In this document: in pieces, positions 34,850-46,600 of the stretch
How the letters are laid out: each line of letters begins with the position of its first letter
Position numbering within the stretch: position 1 is the stretch's first letter
Assembly: GCA_032433595.1 (NCBI GenBank)
Contig: JASWJB010000233.1
Span: 1-64,000, forward strand
From: Conoideocrella luteorostrata
Lineage: Eukaryota; Ascomycota; Sordariomycetes; Hypocreales; Clavicipitaceae
Reading direction: 5' to 3'
Length of the DNA: 64,000 nt
Position numbers and translations under genes: made by a program
Notes under the pieces: model-generated
What the model saw: only the letters and a program-made list of their open reading frames with translations
Told to the model about the DNA's origin: nothing
The model's database searches: none

Positions 34850-35238
34850 ATGACGTTCTACGACGGTCGCATGGGCATAATAGGCTGCTTTAAAGGGGTG
34901 GAGTTAACGGACCTCACCACAGCCATGAGGTTCTCAATGCCTACAAGACAGAATTTGGTTTGCAAGATTAGTCCTCAGTCAACTAGCTCTCTGGTCACGT
35001 CAAGCTGGTGCCAACGACACCTTACTTCTACTCGGTGGTATCTGGAACCGCATCCTTCAACGGTATCCCAGGCCAATACTGCGAGATCCATGCTCTCTAA
35101 TTTGTGGCCAACCCGTTGTCTCCGACGTACCGAAAACTCCGCTAGAACAGTTTTACTCCGAGCATTGATTATGCGGCTTCACTGCCAAGCCTTCATCGTC
35201 GGTTTTGATAGCCAAGTCATATCTGTCGCCGAACTTTG
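34850..35238 (+). pseudogene. Unidentified gene fragment with in-frame stops
   Basis: A first piece reads FYDGRMGIIGCFKGVELT. It continues in a neighbouring frame with EVLNAYKTEFGL, then VKLVPTTPYFYSVVSGTAS, FNGIPGQYCEIHAL and FVANPLSPTYRKL. Three stops (TAG, TAG, TAA) interrupt an otherwise protein-like reading between about 34960 and 35110, consistent with C-to-T type changes at Gln or Trp codons. The parent family is not recognised. It directly adjoins the 3' end of the metalloprotease gene, tail to tail. Confidence 0.5.
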
Positions 35239-35239
35239 A

Positions 35240-36412
35240 TTAATTAGGCCGTATCTCATAAAATGACCCGTCTTCTTTCACCCCCAAAGGAGCTTTGCCC
35301 TGAACTCTTGGCATTATGAGTTGAGATCCAAGGCCAAAGTAGGCATAGTTGTCGGCATTAATCAGGCATGTAGTTGGAGACTGCTTCTTGACGTTATCCC
35401 AGCGGTAGGCATTTAGCCCACCAACATCGAAGGTACGGAGAGCTGGCGGGAGAGCGTGTGAGAATTCGTGAAGCACGACGCAATCCCCGAGACAAGCAAA
35501 GTCTATAACGGCACCCCGACTTACGAGCCGAGCGGATTCTTGTAGCGCTTTGTTGCCGACCGTGGCTTGTAGTCCGGTGCGCATATCTTCGAGCTGTGAA
35601 TATACATTTTCGTGTAATTTATTGAGGAGTGCTGGACACAATTGTAAAGTGAAAGGATGCGGAAGATCCTCCGATGGAAGTAGCCAAGCGTTCTGTTGCG
35701 TCAAAAGTGCTGTCAGCATAAGAGCCGTATTTCAGGAGGAAATGCGCGGGAAAGCGGAATTGTCTTGGAATTTACTTACAATTTTACCAGTTGTACAGCC
35801 CATCCATCCATGATCTATTTTCTGTGCTTTATTTGTAGATGTGTCGCACACATAGTTTGGTTTGACATTTCCACCGCAGTCATACCCATCCCAGCCCTCA
35901 AAGCGACGATAGTCACAAAAGATGACAAGATCTTCCGTGTGCAACCCTGCGTATTGAGCAGAACCATGTCTATGAGAAGGCTTCTCACGTGTAGACTTTC
36001 CTGGGTACGGCGGTGAGACCTGCGGCTCGCCATCTTCGCTGGTCCTAAATCTGAGAATCTTCTCGAGTCTGGTACGGAGATCAATCCATCCGGGATATTC
36101 GGGGTCAATCCGTGTCTGGTACATTCCCTTTGCAGCCTTGAACACGTAGTCCAGAAGATCTTCTTGCGCCCTGCGGAGCGGACTCTGGCGCTCTTTAGGG
36201 ATGGATGCGGACTTCTCGAGAGCCGTCAACAGCTCCAGCGAAGCATTTGCCATGCTGAATGCGCCTTTCACCCATTGTTTTACTACGTCGGGATTTGCTT
36301 TGGGATATCTTTCGCAAGATTGGTCAATGTAATAGCCTTGGCAGCGAATAGCGTAGAGGCAAAGTAATACAAGAGCAATCGTATGCCCTAGCCTTGGTGT
36401 AAAGAAAAGCAT
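35240..36412 (-). CDS. Secreted zinc metalloprotease-like protein (HExxH, M35/Lys-endopeptidase-like)
   Basis: Likely extracellular zinc endopeptidase. Exons complement of 35240-35692 and 35780-36412 give 361 residues. The ATG at 36412 was chosen because it begins a clear signal peptide (MLFFTPRLGHTIALVLLCLY), though the frame is open far upstream. The intron uses GTAAGT, and its acceptor joins in phase to NAWLLPSED. HEFSH at residues 286-290 is the HExxH zinc site, inside VVLHEFSHALP. The downstream segment LNAYRWDNV followed by NADNYAYF is typical of fungal lysine-specific metalloendopeptidase-like (M35 superfamily) proteins, where an Asp or Tyr near this point completes the site. The central part carries several Cys that may form disulfides. 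The exact aspzincin third ligand is not obvious, so activity is uncertain. Confidence 0.78.
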
Positions 36413-37826
36413 TTGTAGTGTGTGATTAAGAAGAGGAAAAAAACAAAAAGAAGACAAGAAACCGCAGATAAATGGAAGACGACATGGAAGAGTTGGGTAG
36501 AGCCTAATATACTGACTGTATATTTTCATGAAAGATCTTGACGGCACGGTTATACAGTTAGGTGCAGCAGGGCAAGGCATGCTGTGGCTGCTAAAGGCTC
36601 TAATAATAATCACAAATGAATGTAATAGGTCAGTGTAGGGCGACAAGCTCGTTAGACAATATAGAATATGACCAGTGCGTTTTGCTATTGTTGACGTCGA
36701 CCAATCTCCACCAGCGACTGAAAAGGGGGCCAGTGGCACAGGATGCCCAGCACAGAAACAGACCGGCCGTACGAATTTAGATGATGCTCCACTTCATGCA
36801 ATTTTACAGTATCGGGAAATCTCTCTCTGTTCTCTGTTGAGATACAGTAAGGGATGACCGAGCTCTCATTTGCAGGCGGGACGAGCTTGTGTAGCAGAGT
36901 GTAAGTAAGCTTAGGAGGTTCTCGAACAGCCTACAGTTCTCCGGTGGTGGTTCGTTCCTGTTCCGCATCGGCCTCAACATGGCCCTGCCTGGCACTCACC
37001 ATTCATTGTCTTCTTGAGAAAGCTTTCCTTGCTGTAAGTGCCTCGCCATGCTGAGACCGGATGTTTCATGCTTCTTTACTCCCAAGACAGTACAGTAATG
37101 TGTTGCACAATATCTTGTGGCAAAATTTGCGGCGGTCCCTTATGGCGGACACATACAATACATGTTTGCGCACGTGGAATGCAACATAGATGGCCCTGAC
37201 TGGTTACTGCGAGATTAATAGTGCTGACGTGGGAGACCACTCGATGCCCAACTTCCATGGTGTCAGGGGCTCGTTAGGTGGCTCTGGCCAATAGGCGCCT
37301 TATATAGCTGGATCCTGGGGGTATTCGGCATCGGCCGCTACTGCTGGATCTTTTTGTTCCTGGCGCAGTGGTTAAACCCGGTGCCCATCGTGACACATGG
37401 TCGTAGTTTAACATTATATAAGATTGAGCCGCGGTATTATCCACTCTCTAAACGCTAATCTTACATTAATACAGTATGCACTGACTTTTTTGAAAGATAC
37501 ATTGTTACGCCTTTTGATCAATTAAGCCCATAACATACGCAATGTCTATTGCTACTACGCAATGGCCGTAACCCCACCCTACTTGCTAGGATAATTCGAA
37601 CGCACTTGCTCCATAGCGTTGGACATAACATTGCATAAATTATAGTATCTTAGTTGAGGGGCTATTTGATTTGTTGCGAAAGTTTTCACACATCTCTTGT
37701 ATATATGCTTGCTCTACTCCGTACTAGATTCGTTGTTGTCATGAGCTAGTGTCCAATGGCGAATGTACTCAGCTCGGTCGATGGCAAAGTTGTAACTTGA
37801 CAACATTAGGGCCACACAGTTGCATG
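36413..37826. other. Intergenic region, no gene recognised
   Basis: About 1.4 kb between the metalloprotease and the bZIP gene. One TACTCCGTAC decamer at 37715-37724. No supported coding sequence. Confidence 0.4.
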
Positions 37827-38878
37827 TCATGTGTATTCATCATGAACAAATGGCTCCTCGCCTCTCTCCATCCGCCATCGATTCGTCGCCTCTAACGCCC
37901 CCGGCAACCCTTTGAACAACCATCTCCATTTCCTTAAAAACCCTTCCGACATCTCCCACCCCTTGATGTCCCAGGGTGGCGACCACGCAATGATGCCACG
38001 TCGCTCGACCTCATCGTCGGGAAAGCCCTCAAACAGCCCGCCGATGCAGTCGGCCCATAGCTCGTCCTCGTCAAAGGTGCCTGCTGCTCGGATCAGACGG
38101 TCTCGTCCCTCAGGACACGGGAACATGTCGATCCAGTCGCCGTGCGGCACCGTTTGCTGAAGAATGGTGGGCAGGAGTGTTGAAGGGACTAGTTCGGGCT
38201 TGGCTGGGTAGGAGACGACGTGGATAACTTCCTTATCGCAATCGAGCGGCGTGGCTAGGATGCCCGAGACCAAAGTGCGATTGACGGCAAGGGCCCGAAG
38301 GGCGTTGAATTGGAGGAGTGTGATGAGGTGGTCGGGGCAGAGGGGGAAAAAATTGCTAAACAGCCCTTCTCTGGATTTGTTTGGCAGCAAGGGTTTTCTC
38401 GCGTTATATAGTTGCTTGATGTAGGATGCTGGGACGTTGGAGGCGATTTGATGCTCCATGTCCCAACATTCCACCAACGCTTCTAATTTAATAAGTGTCC
38501 TTGCTGGGACTCCGGATGCTTCGGTCTGTTTTGCCAAAGCTTTGCGTTTTCCTACCGGATTGTTAGATGCGATGCGATCACTAGGGTGCCCTTTGACTGG
38601 GCGACCCAGCCGCGTGGTTCGGACTTAGGAGAAAACGAGACCTTACTTACGGTATGCCCTTGTGTTCAGTCTAGTCTGTGCCCGCCTGCGTGCTGCAGCA
38701 TCTTTGGTCCCAGTCCAGTCGTCTTCCCTGTTTATGGCCTGTATGGTGTACCGGGTGAGCAAGCCCGTGCCGTCTTGGTAATGGGAGGCGGCCTGGTACG
38801 TACCTCTGCCAGCTGCGGCATCGACGCGAGCTGGACGCATGATGCGGATGAATTTGCAGGCTGATACGTACTAGTCAT
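37827..38878 (-). CDS. bZIP-type transcription factor with DUF3425 C-terminus
   Basis: Probable nuclear DNA-binding regulator. Exons complement of 37827-38551, 38651-38738 and 38804-38878 give 295 residues. The small first exon, starting at the ATG at 38878, is the least certain part. Residues about 30-60 read DDWTGTKDAAARRRAQTRLN followed by TRAYRKRKALAKQ, the fungal bZIP basic region (pattern N-x-RAYRxRK). The leucine-zipper part is short or absent. The C-terminal 200 residues are DUF3425, with DMFPCPEGRDRLI, LWADCIGG, and GIIAWSPPWDIKGWEMSEGF followed by LRKWRWL. The intron between basic region and DUF3425 has GTAAGT and restores an Arg codon. Such genes often sit in or beside metabolite clusters. 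It neighbours the dehydrogenase, which is transcribed away from it, so it may regulate the block to its right. Confidence 0.82.
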
Positions 38879-39379
38879 GATGCCGGCAGATGCTGGAACT
38901 GCGGTGGTGAAATTGCTGACTGGCGCGGTGCATGCAGCCTGCTCACGATGGCGGATCTGACAACTCCGCAGCTGCGGAATTGGTGCGTGCCTAACTATTA
39001 GGTAGTACTAATCCGCAGCTGAGGCGCGGATTCGGAGTGGACGGCGGTACATCTGTAGGTAAGTCATATGGAATCTGGAACGATATCATTGGCCACTAGT
39101 ACTGTCTCTAACTTGAGCAGGTCTAGCGCCATGCAACCTGCTCACATTGTGGATCAAGATCACGAGCTCCAGCCTCACACGAGCATCACCCTGGTGCGTT
39201 CCGAGCTTTATGCAGCTGGCTCACTTGCCCGCCCGGAACTCTCGCAACGGTCTATTTCTTTACTAAGTCCGAGGCGAATGAGGCGTAATCGGGCTAAGTG
39301 TCATGCAGCTTGCTCAAGAGTATGATGCTGGGAACACCATTCAAGATGCAAGTATGTCGGACATTCCTCGACGAGAGGA
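38879..39379. promoter_or_regulatory. Divergent promoter region between bZIP and dehydrogenase genes
   Basis: About 650 bases separate two start codons facing apart. It contains repeated short GCAGCTG-like and CTCCGCAGCTGCGGA-like palindromic stretches around 38955-39020. No coding sequence is supported. Confidence 0.4.
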
Positions 39380-39388
39380 ATATATAAA
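39380..39388 (+). promoter_or_regulatory. TATA-like element of the dehydrogenase gene
   Basis: ATATATAAA about 140 bases before the ATG at 39526. Confidence 0.5.
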
Positions 39389-39525
39389 GATCGTAACATC
39401 ACCTCCATTTCGGCGCATACTTTCGAATCATCACAAACACAAAACTCGACCTCCATTCTAGGAACTCAAACTAGCCTTTTCTTGGTATTATATCCTCGCA
39501 CATTGACTCAAGTACTTATTTGAAC

Positions 39526-40546
39526 ATGACTTTCCATCCCGACACTCTCCCAGATCTCAGGGGCAAGGTATTTATAGTCACAGGGGGCAATGCCGGCATG
39601 TAAGTCTCCAAATCTTTCCTCTTTTAATGACCACAAAGCCCGAATTCTGACCCCACCGTAACACAGGGGCTACCACAATGTAGCCAACTTAGCAGAACAC
39701 GGCGCCAAAGTTTACATGTGCGCACGATCCCAGGAGAAGGGCACAGCAGCCATTGCCAACATAAAAAAGATGTACCCCTCAGCCAAGATCGACCTTCTCG
39801 AAATGGACCTCATGGACCTCACGAGCGTCGTCGCGGCCGCCAAGCACTTCGTCACCCTTGAAACAGCACTGCACGGCCTGATCAACAACGCAGGCATCAT
39901 GGCGACACCCTTTGAAATGTCCAAAAATGGCTACGAGGCCCAGTGGCAAACCAACTATATCGCACACTGGGTTTTAACGGAGCATTTGCTTCCCATCATG
40001 CTGCGGACCGCTAAGACTCTCCCTCCTGGCAGCGTGCGTATCGTCAACCTCACTTCATCGGGCCACTTGGGCGCACCCAAAGGCGGCATCAATTTCAAAG
40101 ATCCATCAGTGAAGGATGGCGGACCGTGGCAGCGGTACGGACAGAGCAAGCTCGCCAACATTCTGCACACAAAGACCTTGCACAAGATGTACGGTCCGGG
40201 CTCTCCCAGTGCGAGGAACGGGGATGGCGAGATCTGGGCTTCGTCCGTGCATCCCGGTATAGTTGGGACGAACCTCGCCACGTCGGTAGGGTCAGGCATG
40301 GCAAGTGTTTTCTCGGTGATACGCTGGTTTGGACTGATGTGGCCTGCCGAAAAGGGGTCGTGGAGTAGTTTGTTTTGTGCGGCGAGTCCGGACATGAAGG
40401 CGGAGCAGAGCGGCATGTATATCGAAATTTTCCGGCGGTTCGGGGAGCCGAGCTGGGAGAGCAGTGCGGCGAAGGATGGGAAGCTTGCGGAGAGATTGGA
40501 GGAGTGGACTAGAGAGGTGATGCGGAGAGAAGGGTGGATTCGGTAA
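39526..40546 (+). CDS. Short-chain dehydrogenase/reductase
   Basis: NAD(P)-dependent oxidoreductase of the classical SDR fold, close to the fungal retinol-dehydrogenase-like group. Exons 39526-39599 and 39667-40546 give 317 residues. Elements: cofactor motif TGGNAGMG at residues 19-26, NNAGIMATPF after the fourth strand, catalytic Ser in NLTSSGHLG, and YGQSK with Tyr182 and Lys186. HPGIVGTNLA is the usual post-catalytic PG motif. The 67-nt intron splits the Met codon inside the glycine-rich motif, a common place in fungal SDRs. The C-terminal third has the amphipathic SYVWG-like region replaced by SSLFCAASPDM. Substrate unknown. It lies between a bZIP regulator and an ammonia-lyase, which suggests a tailoring role in a metabolite pathway (inference). 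Confidence 0.9.
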
Positions 40547-41400
40547 TGGATGGTGGTAATGATTTTATATAGCGGCATCATGCATCTACTCGCGCGAGAT
40601 CAACCCCTGACCGATACTACTTTCTGCATTAATGAATTGTCTTGCTGAGTATAGCCCATTTGTACTATATATATTCTATGACGCTGTAGCCGTTTCGATC
40701 CAAACCATAAGACAGCCCCTGCACTCTTTTCTATAAAACCTCCTCAAGAAATAGCATCATGTTTCTTTAGGTTGGTAGCATTTTCTTTTCGACGTGCTCG
40801 TAGCGTTCCTGAAGCAATCACGGATATTTTAGCTTTAGCGCGCAGCATCGGCTGGGGCAGTATCACGGACAGTGCACTCTGCGACGGCGCTATTGCAGAA
40901 ACGGCCCCATCGCCGTCATCTCGAGACATCACTGGCGAGGGGTGCTCTTCTTCATGAGATATATCAGGGTACAGTGAAGCACTGCAGAAGATTGTCGCCA
41001 AGATGCGTGCATGGTAAGTAGTGAAAACCGACGTCAAGCGCCAACGGCTGACCGCTGTGAATTGATCACAACGTAGTCACTGCCTGCAATGGAACACTGT
41101 TTCTGTTCGATGACCCGAAGCTATCTCAGGATTCACTATAACTTGCGTTTTGAAACAAAGGCGGTGCATGAATTGTCCGGCTATTTCTAGAGTGCACATC
41201 AACTAAGAAACTTGTTGTAGAGCCATGAACCAGAATATGACACCATTGTCAGTATCTGGGATTATGTGGTTGCGTCCTTCGACCTCTCCTAGCATGCTCT
41301 TCAATCCTCTTACGGACACGTTGCTGGGAAGAGCATTTGTTGTACGTATGTATCATGGTCCTTCTACCCCAGTCTGACCGGCATGTCTGTTGACTGTTTT
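40547..41400. other. Intergenic region, no gene recognised
   Basis: About 0.85 kb between the dehydrogenase and a family 2 solo LTR. A 97-codon minus-strand frame at 40744-41037 has no recognisable features. Confidence 0.4.
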
Positions 41401-41712
41401 TGTTGCGTTATGTGCCTTTACATAGATATGAGGTAAAGGAGCAATTTACGACAGTGGAAACCGGCAGGAATAGATGGATTTGATGAAGAGACTGAAAAGT
41501 GATGAATTCTGACGATGATGATGATAATGACGGTGCCGTCTGAAAGGCACCGTGACCCTTCTATATAGTCCTTCAGTAACCTGAACATTCCCTTGAATTT
41601 AGTGGCCTTAGGCCTACATTCCTTGGCATCGTGCCACCTTCTTCCACTATCGTACGAATCTAGCTAATATGAGGCATCGGTCTTTTCCGAAGGTGCCACT
41701 CTAATCTCAACA
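41401..41712 (+). mobile_element. Solo LTR, family 2, copy 1
   Basis: 312 bp from TGTTGCGTTATGTG to ATCTCAACA with perfect target-site duplication GTTTT (41396-41400 and 41713-41717). Shares long blocks with 57489-57812 and, reversed, with 60312-60859: GGAGCAATTT, CTTCTATATAGTCCTTCAG, CATCGTGCCACCTT and ATCTAGCTAAT. It contains a hairpin ACGGTGCC/GGCACCGT at 41530-41553 and a GAT-rich run. Confidence 0.92.
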
Positions 41713-42496
41713 GTTTTACACAGATCAGTCATTATATGTTCCGCACGAGTGAATCTAGGCTACTCCAACGTCTTGTGTCACAAGTGAGTAACTATGGTTA
41801 TCTGATTCGGTGGAATTGTGCTTCTATTCTGGCTGTTCCGTCCATACTCTGATGCTTCAATTCTAGCTAGGGAGTCCGTCAGCTTCGTAAGCAATTTCGT
41901 CATCATTGACATCATAGATGATCCCTTGCGATTGCTAAATATGTTGTCTCACGACCTTGTCTTGCTGCCTCCTTTCAATTTCTGTGACATCTTGGACGGT
42001 AATTGATGTAGCTAAGCCTGAGTTGGTGCCTGACGGTGACGCCGCTCCGCTTTATATATCTTGTCCATGCCGTTCTTAAACTTAAGCCGGCACTTTTCAT
42101 CTGCTCCACTCTGCTTGAGAAAAGCACTCCTCATTCAAGTAGCTCATTGATGGATCTGTAGTCTGTGTAAAATCATCACCCCAGGTCTAAATTCAAGATA
42201 TATGTTCTATTTCTAAAGTATGACAGGCCAGTTTTACTCGTACCTATAAAGATGTATTTACCGTTCTTGTAGCACTTGTCCAGCTTCGGGCAACAAGATT
42301 ATAGTCAGAATACAGTCTTCTGCTACAATTTTGCGACACTTTTACGTCACACATGTCTCAACAACATGTAGCCTAATTGAGCATCTATTCTAAGCTCTAC
42401 ACTGCCATGACCCTCTAAACTGTCCTCAAGTTTTTTTTATCTCTCCGTCCACAGTATTTGCGATGTTTATGATGAACACAATGCGTGAGTTTAACA
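41713..42496. other. 3' flank of the ammonia-lyase gene
   Basis: About 0.8 kb, AT-rich, no supported gene. Confidence 0.4.
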
Positions 42497-44326
42497 TTAC
42501 AGGCGGCTGCGTAACTTCTGATTTACGCCTTGAGCTTCCTCGACACAATCCATTACAACATCATATAGCCTTCCGGAGCGTATTGCTTCGTACACCACCG
42601 TATTATACTGACCAACACTAGGAGAAACTTCACCAGATACTCCCCCAGTATTTCCCGAAACTAGGGCTTCTGTAATAAATGGAACTTTGAGATCATCTCT
42701 CATAAAGCGATACACTTTCTTTGCAGCCATGCCTAATAGGGGACTTGCATCCGGGCTCGTGTCCTTGAGATCGGTGGATTTAGATCTCACACGCAAGTCA
42801 ATAGCTTGGCAAACAGCAACTAGGTGGGCGGCCGCTAGCTGTGAGAGGACTTCTACTGCTTTCAACGTATAACGCGCGGAAATCAAGGCCAAAGAGTTAA
42901 TTCCTTGGTTTCCCATCTCTGCTGTCTGCACATGAGATCCAACAGGGTTGGCGAGGAAGCCCAGCTCGCTAGTCAGTCCAGCGACCATGATGTCAGTTCC
43001 TTTGAACAAGAAGCTGGTGGCCGCGTCATCCGCTGTGAGGTTAGGCGGAAGCCCACGATTCGTATCTGGATTAATCATCTCGGTGCACTGTGAGAATAGC
43101 ATGCGTCCCAAAGACTGAAGTCCTGAACGCAGCTTCTCGACAGCACTCGTGATTGCTCTGGCCTGGAAGTTGCCTCCATGCAAGATCCTCTCAGCCTTGC
43201 TGTCGATGAGTGGATTATCCGTTACTGAGTTAAGCTCGATTGTTATCTGGTTGTAAGCGAGCTGGAAGTCTTCCAGAACGGGGCCTATCCACTGACTCGC
43301 AGTACGAACGGAATATCGGTCCTGGCGCAGCGTTCCACTTGCAAGATACTCGTTGCTGTTCACCATTTGAGATCCGGCTAAAAATCTGAAAATATTCCGC
43401 GAGCTGTCGATTTGTCCGGGATGAGGCCGCATTTTGGCAATGAAGGGATCGAAGCTCTCGTCCGTTCCACAGAGGGCTTCAACACTCATAGCTGTTAGAA
43501 CCATTGACAAGACTGCCAAATTCGTGCATTCATATGCAGCTAGAGCGGCCACACTGGCTGAGACTGCAGTACCGTTCACAATGGCGAGGCCTTCTTTTGC
43601 ATGAACACCTAGTAGTGGAAGCCCGGCCTGCTCTAGTGCTGCATCAGCTCTGAGTGTCTTTCTTTGTCCCTTGGGTTCCCGTGGCCCAACAAACGCTGAT
43701 ATATTTTTCTTGCCTTGGAGCACACCACCAATGTATGCAAGCGGGATAAGGTCTCCAGAGGCTGAGATGCTACCAAGCAGAGGCACAAGAGGAACGATGT
43801 CATGGTTCAACAACTTGCAAAGCCGGTCTGTGATCTGAACACGAACGCCCGACGCTCCCGCTGCAAGTGAGTTTAGACGTACAACCATGGCGGCGCGGAC
43901 CCATGCTTCGGGCATGCATGTTGCTCCTGGTTCTGTACCTTTTGTACTCGTTATTCCCGACGTTAAGAGCGTGAACAGGTGCTGCTGAATAACGTCGGTG
44001 TCGTCGGTTCTCTGATCAGCACTGCCGCCGAATCCAGTATTGACACCGTAGATGACTTCGCCCTTGGCAATCTTGTTTGTGAGGACATCACAGCATTCAC
44101 GGATAGGTTTGACAGCATCGTCAGCCACTGCTACATTTAACAGAGAGCGGGAGACTGCGACAACATCTGACACGGTGAGAGTCTTGCCGTTAACGCAGAC
44201 TTTACCTCCGGATGATACCAGGCGTTTTTGCTGAGCCAGCACAAGCTGGGAGAACGTAGCACATGGCTGATCCATGTCGAACGTTGTTGACTGCTTCATG
44301 TACGTTAGAAAACAAGTTTGACACAA
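42497..44326 (-). CDS. Aromatic amino-acid ammonia-lyase (PAL/TAL family)
   Basis: Lyase with an MIO prosthetic group, removing ammonia from phenylalanine or tyrosine to give cinnamate or coumarate. One exon, 609 residues from the ATG at 44326; a later in-frame ATG at residue 10 or 18 is possible. The MIO-forming Ala-Ser-Gly is residues 189-191 in GSISASGDLIPLAYIGG. The catalytic Tyr lies in VIYGVNTGFGGSAD, and NDNP-type and FQSxxE-type regions are represented by NSVTDNPLID and GNFQARAITSAVEKLRSGLQ. The C-terminal shielding region is shorter than in plant or Rhodotorula enzymes, but the final block (PSVGQYNTVVYEAIRSGR) is present, so the gene looks complete. At the selectivity position the text reads QHLF, His-Leu. 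These enzymes are uncommon in ascomycetes and usually belong to pathways needing a cinnamate or benzoate unit. Confidence 0.9.
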   Translation of the reverse strand: MCQTCFLTYMKQSTTFDMDQPCATFSQLVLAQQKRLVSSGGKVCVNGKTLTVSDVVAVSRSLLNVAVADDAVKPIRECCDVLTNKIAKGEVIYGVNTGFGGSADQRTDDTDVIQQHLFTLLTSGITSTKGTEPGATCMPEAWVRAAMVVRLNSLAAGASGVRVQITDRLCKLLNHDIVPLVPLLGSISASGDLIPLAYIGGVLQGKKNISAFVGPREPKGQRKTLRADAALEQAGLPLLGVHAKEGLAIVNGTAVSASVAALAAYECTNLAVLSMVLTAMSVEALCGTDESFDPFIAKMRPHPGQIDSSRNIFRFLAGSQMVNSNEYLASGTLRQDRYSVRTASQWIGPVLEDFQLAYNQITIELNSVTDNPLIDSKAERILHGGNFQARAITSAVEKLRSGLQSLGRMLFSQCTEMINPDTNRGLPPNLTADDAATSFLFKGTDIMVAGLTSELGFLANPVGSHVQTAEMGNQGINSLALISARYTLKAVEVLSQLAAAHLVAVCQAIDLRVRSKSTDLKDTSPDASPLLGMAAKKVYRFMRDDLKVPFITEALVSGNTGGVSGEVSPSVGQYNTVVYEAIRSGRLYDVVMDCVEEAQGVNQKLRSRL

Positions 44327-46600
44327 GATTGAGAATCGTACCGGATAGAATATGAAGAACGGAAAGTTGCAATGTGATGTAAGCTTTGGGCTAAGCTATA
44401 TCGCGTGTTTATTCCAAAGCTTGCGGGTATGAGTATTGGAGATTGGCCCTCGTAAAAGTATCCAGGTAGATTCCGCCCTGTGCATGTACCCGATGCTGTG
44501 TTGGTCAGCTAATTAGCTTTCTGCCGTTCAACAGTCTCCATACTGGTGTTTGATAGTCTCTCTCGCCTCGCGTTCATAGCCACACCCCCGCGTCACGGTC
44601 GCAGCCGGGCCCCAAGACAGTGACCAAACCCAGTACGTGAGCTGTGCTCTCTGAGGATTGGGCTGCCCGGGAAAGAGGGGCTAATCAGTTTGCTTTCTAT
44701 GAGTATGGCAACAAATGCATGTGTGAATATTGCGGATGTCCTGCGGTTGGCGTGCGGTAGTGTAGATTCTGCCCACGTAAAATTTAATTACGGATCACGG
44801 TTGTTCTTGCCTGAAGTCCCCGGCTCGTTTCGTTCGCGATGAATAGCCGTCCAGAAAATTTTTGTTTGTGGATAATCTTTCGGCGGGACATGCATTCCCA
44901 GCGGGCCAAATTGGGAGAAAGATCCGTGGTTCGCGTTCAGAGTTCAAGGTGTGTTGATCTGGTATTGTTGTTCGTGAATATTGGGACGGAACAGGTTTGA
45001 GCCAATCAATTGATACAAAAAGCAAACTTCTTCCCCGCCGAGCGGCGGTGGCGTCTCCGAAATTGCCAACCCGTCTATTGTCTCATTGGTCCTTTTATTG
45101 GTCGGATATCCGGATCCGGTTGGTTGCGCTAGTCTGATTATTGTTCCTGTTCTCCAGTATTCTAAAACAATACATGATGAAAAGGGGGCTGGCTTTTGAG
45201 GACGTCACTAGTTTGCGCTTTGGAGCGCCTCCGGTTCGGCTACGCATCAATGCAGCTTGCTTTTGCTGTGCGCCGTGCGCCGTACAAGTGAATGGCTCAT
45301 CCAATCCTATTGAGAAACTGACTGCCTCGCCGTGGGTGGTTCCATACATGGCATCGCTATGCTGCGACCTCCGGCACGCCAGGTCACTCTTCTGGCGCTG
45401 TAGACCGTGTTTGTGTTTGTGCAATATTTGCCCCCGTACTGACGGGATAGATGTTTTACCCTTGCGCGAATGTCCGTGTGTTGGAAGCGAAATGATCAAC
45501 AATCTCTCCTACGGAGGTCGGTAGCATGCCGATAACCCCGAGAAGGAAACAAGCAGGGGAGTTTCCGCTCCGATTACCAGTGTCTTGGAAAGTCCTGTGC
45601 ATCGATCGTACGCTGCCCCGGTCCTAGCGGGCCGCTGCGTAATCGAGGTAGAGCATGAAATTAGTCGCCCCCATCCCCACATAGCTTGGGAAGGTTCTAT
45701 AAGTAAATTGAATGCTACAGAGCTGACATGGCTAGGTTAATTGCTTGTGTGTTACTAGCGAGTGGTGACGGAACCTCGGTAGTTTAGTGAGCAATTTTAT
45801 TGGAGGGGGAGGGGGTTAGGGTTAGGGGTACATCGTAGACGTTGGAGTCCATGTTACAACTTACTGCGCGTTTAGGTGCCACTGTGGATAGCATGGAATG
45901 CTTCTTAGTTTTATGAGTTTTGCGACTTCCTCTATTCGGTAGCTTCTATCTGCTTTCGGGAATCAAGCTACTAGTTTCACTTCGATGCCACTTTTCATGT
46001 TCCTGTCACGTAAGTAATAATGCACATGTAAATAAACGCGTATCTCTTGGCTCACTAAAAGACGTCGATATTATTGCCATCGTTAACCTAAACTATCTCT
46101 TCGACTCCGAATTATAACTCTCTAGCTTCCTCTAAGAACATCTGTTACATGAATTGAAAGGAGGCAGCAAGACAAGGTTGTGAAACAACATTCCTGACGG
46201 TCGCAAGGGATTATCTATGATGACATCGATGACAGCATCTATCACAAGTTATTGCTCACGCAAACCGCTATGCAGTAGAGTGTGCGAGTTCTTTGAGTCA
46301 GGTGGGGTTAAATCTGGCTTAAACAATCTAGCTACCCAATGCTAGTGGTACTAATACGTAGATGAAGGATTAGCGAATCAAAAACTTAACTCGGAGTTGG
46401 AGGCATCCACGTTTCATCCGAAAGCTATTTTACTTTTGTTTTTCTTCGACTCTTGGGAGCTTGTCTTAACTTGTGAATTTATAGCATTAGATACTATCTA
46501 TACCATAACGGAAAATGCAGTGATAACTAATAGTTTTACATTTATAGGAATGCATTTGCATTTATGGGGCATAGTGTGTCGGGCCGTGCCGTGAACAAAG
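44327..46600. other. Intergenic region of 2.3 kb
   Basis: Upstream of the ammonia-lyase. A 127-codon plus-strand frame at 45141-45524 is Cys-rich but has no signal peptide or known motif and is not called. A two-unit telomere-type repeat, TTAGGGTTAGGGG, sits at 45816-45828. Confidence 0.4.
45816..45828 (+). repeat. Short interstitial telomere-like repeat
   Basis: TTAGGGTTAGGGG preceded by a G-rich run (GGAGGGGGAGGGGG). Two TTAGGG units match the fungal telomere repeat. It is too short to exclude chance. Confidence 0.5.

Noticed and set aside
45141..45524. 127-codon Cys-rich frame upstream of the ammonia-lyase
   Set aside because: No signal peptide, no recognisable motif, and composition like neighbouring non-coding sequence.
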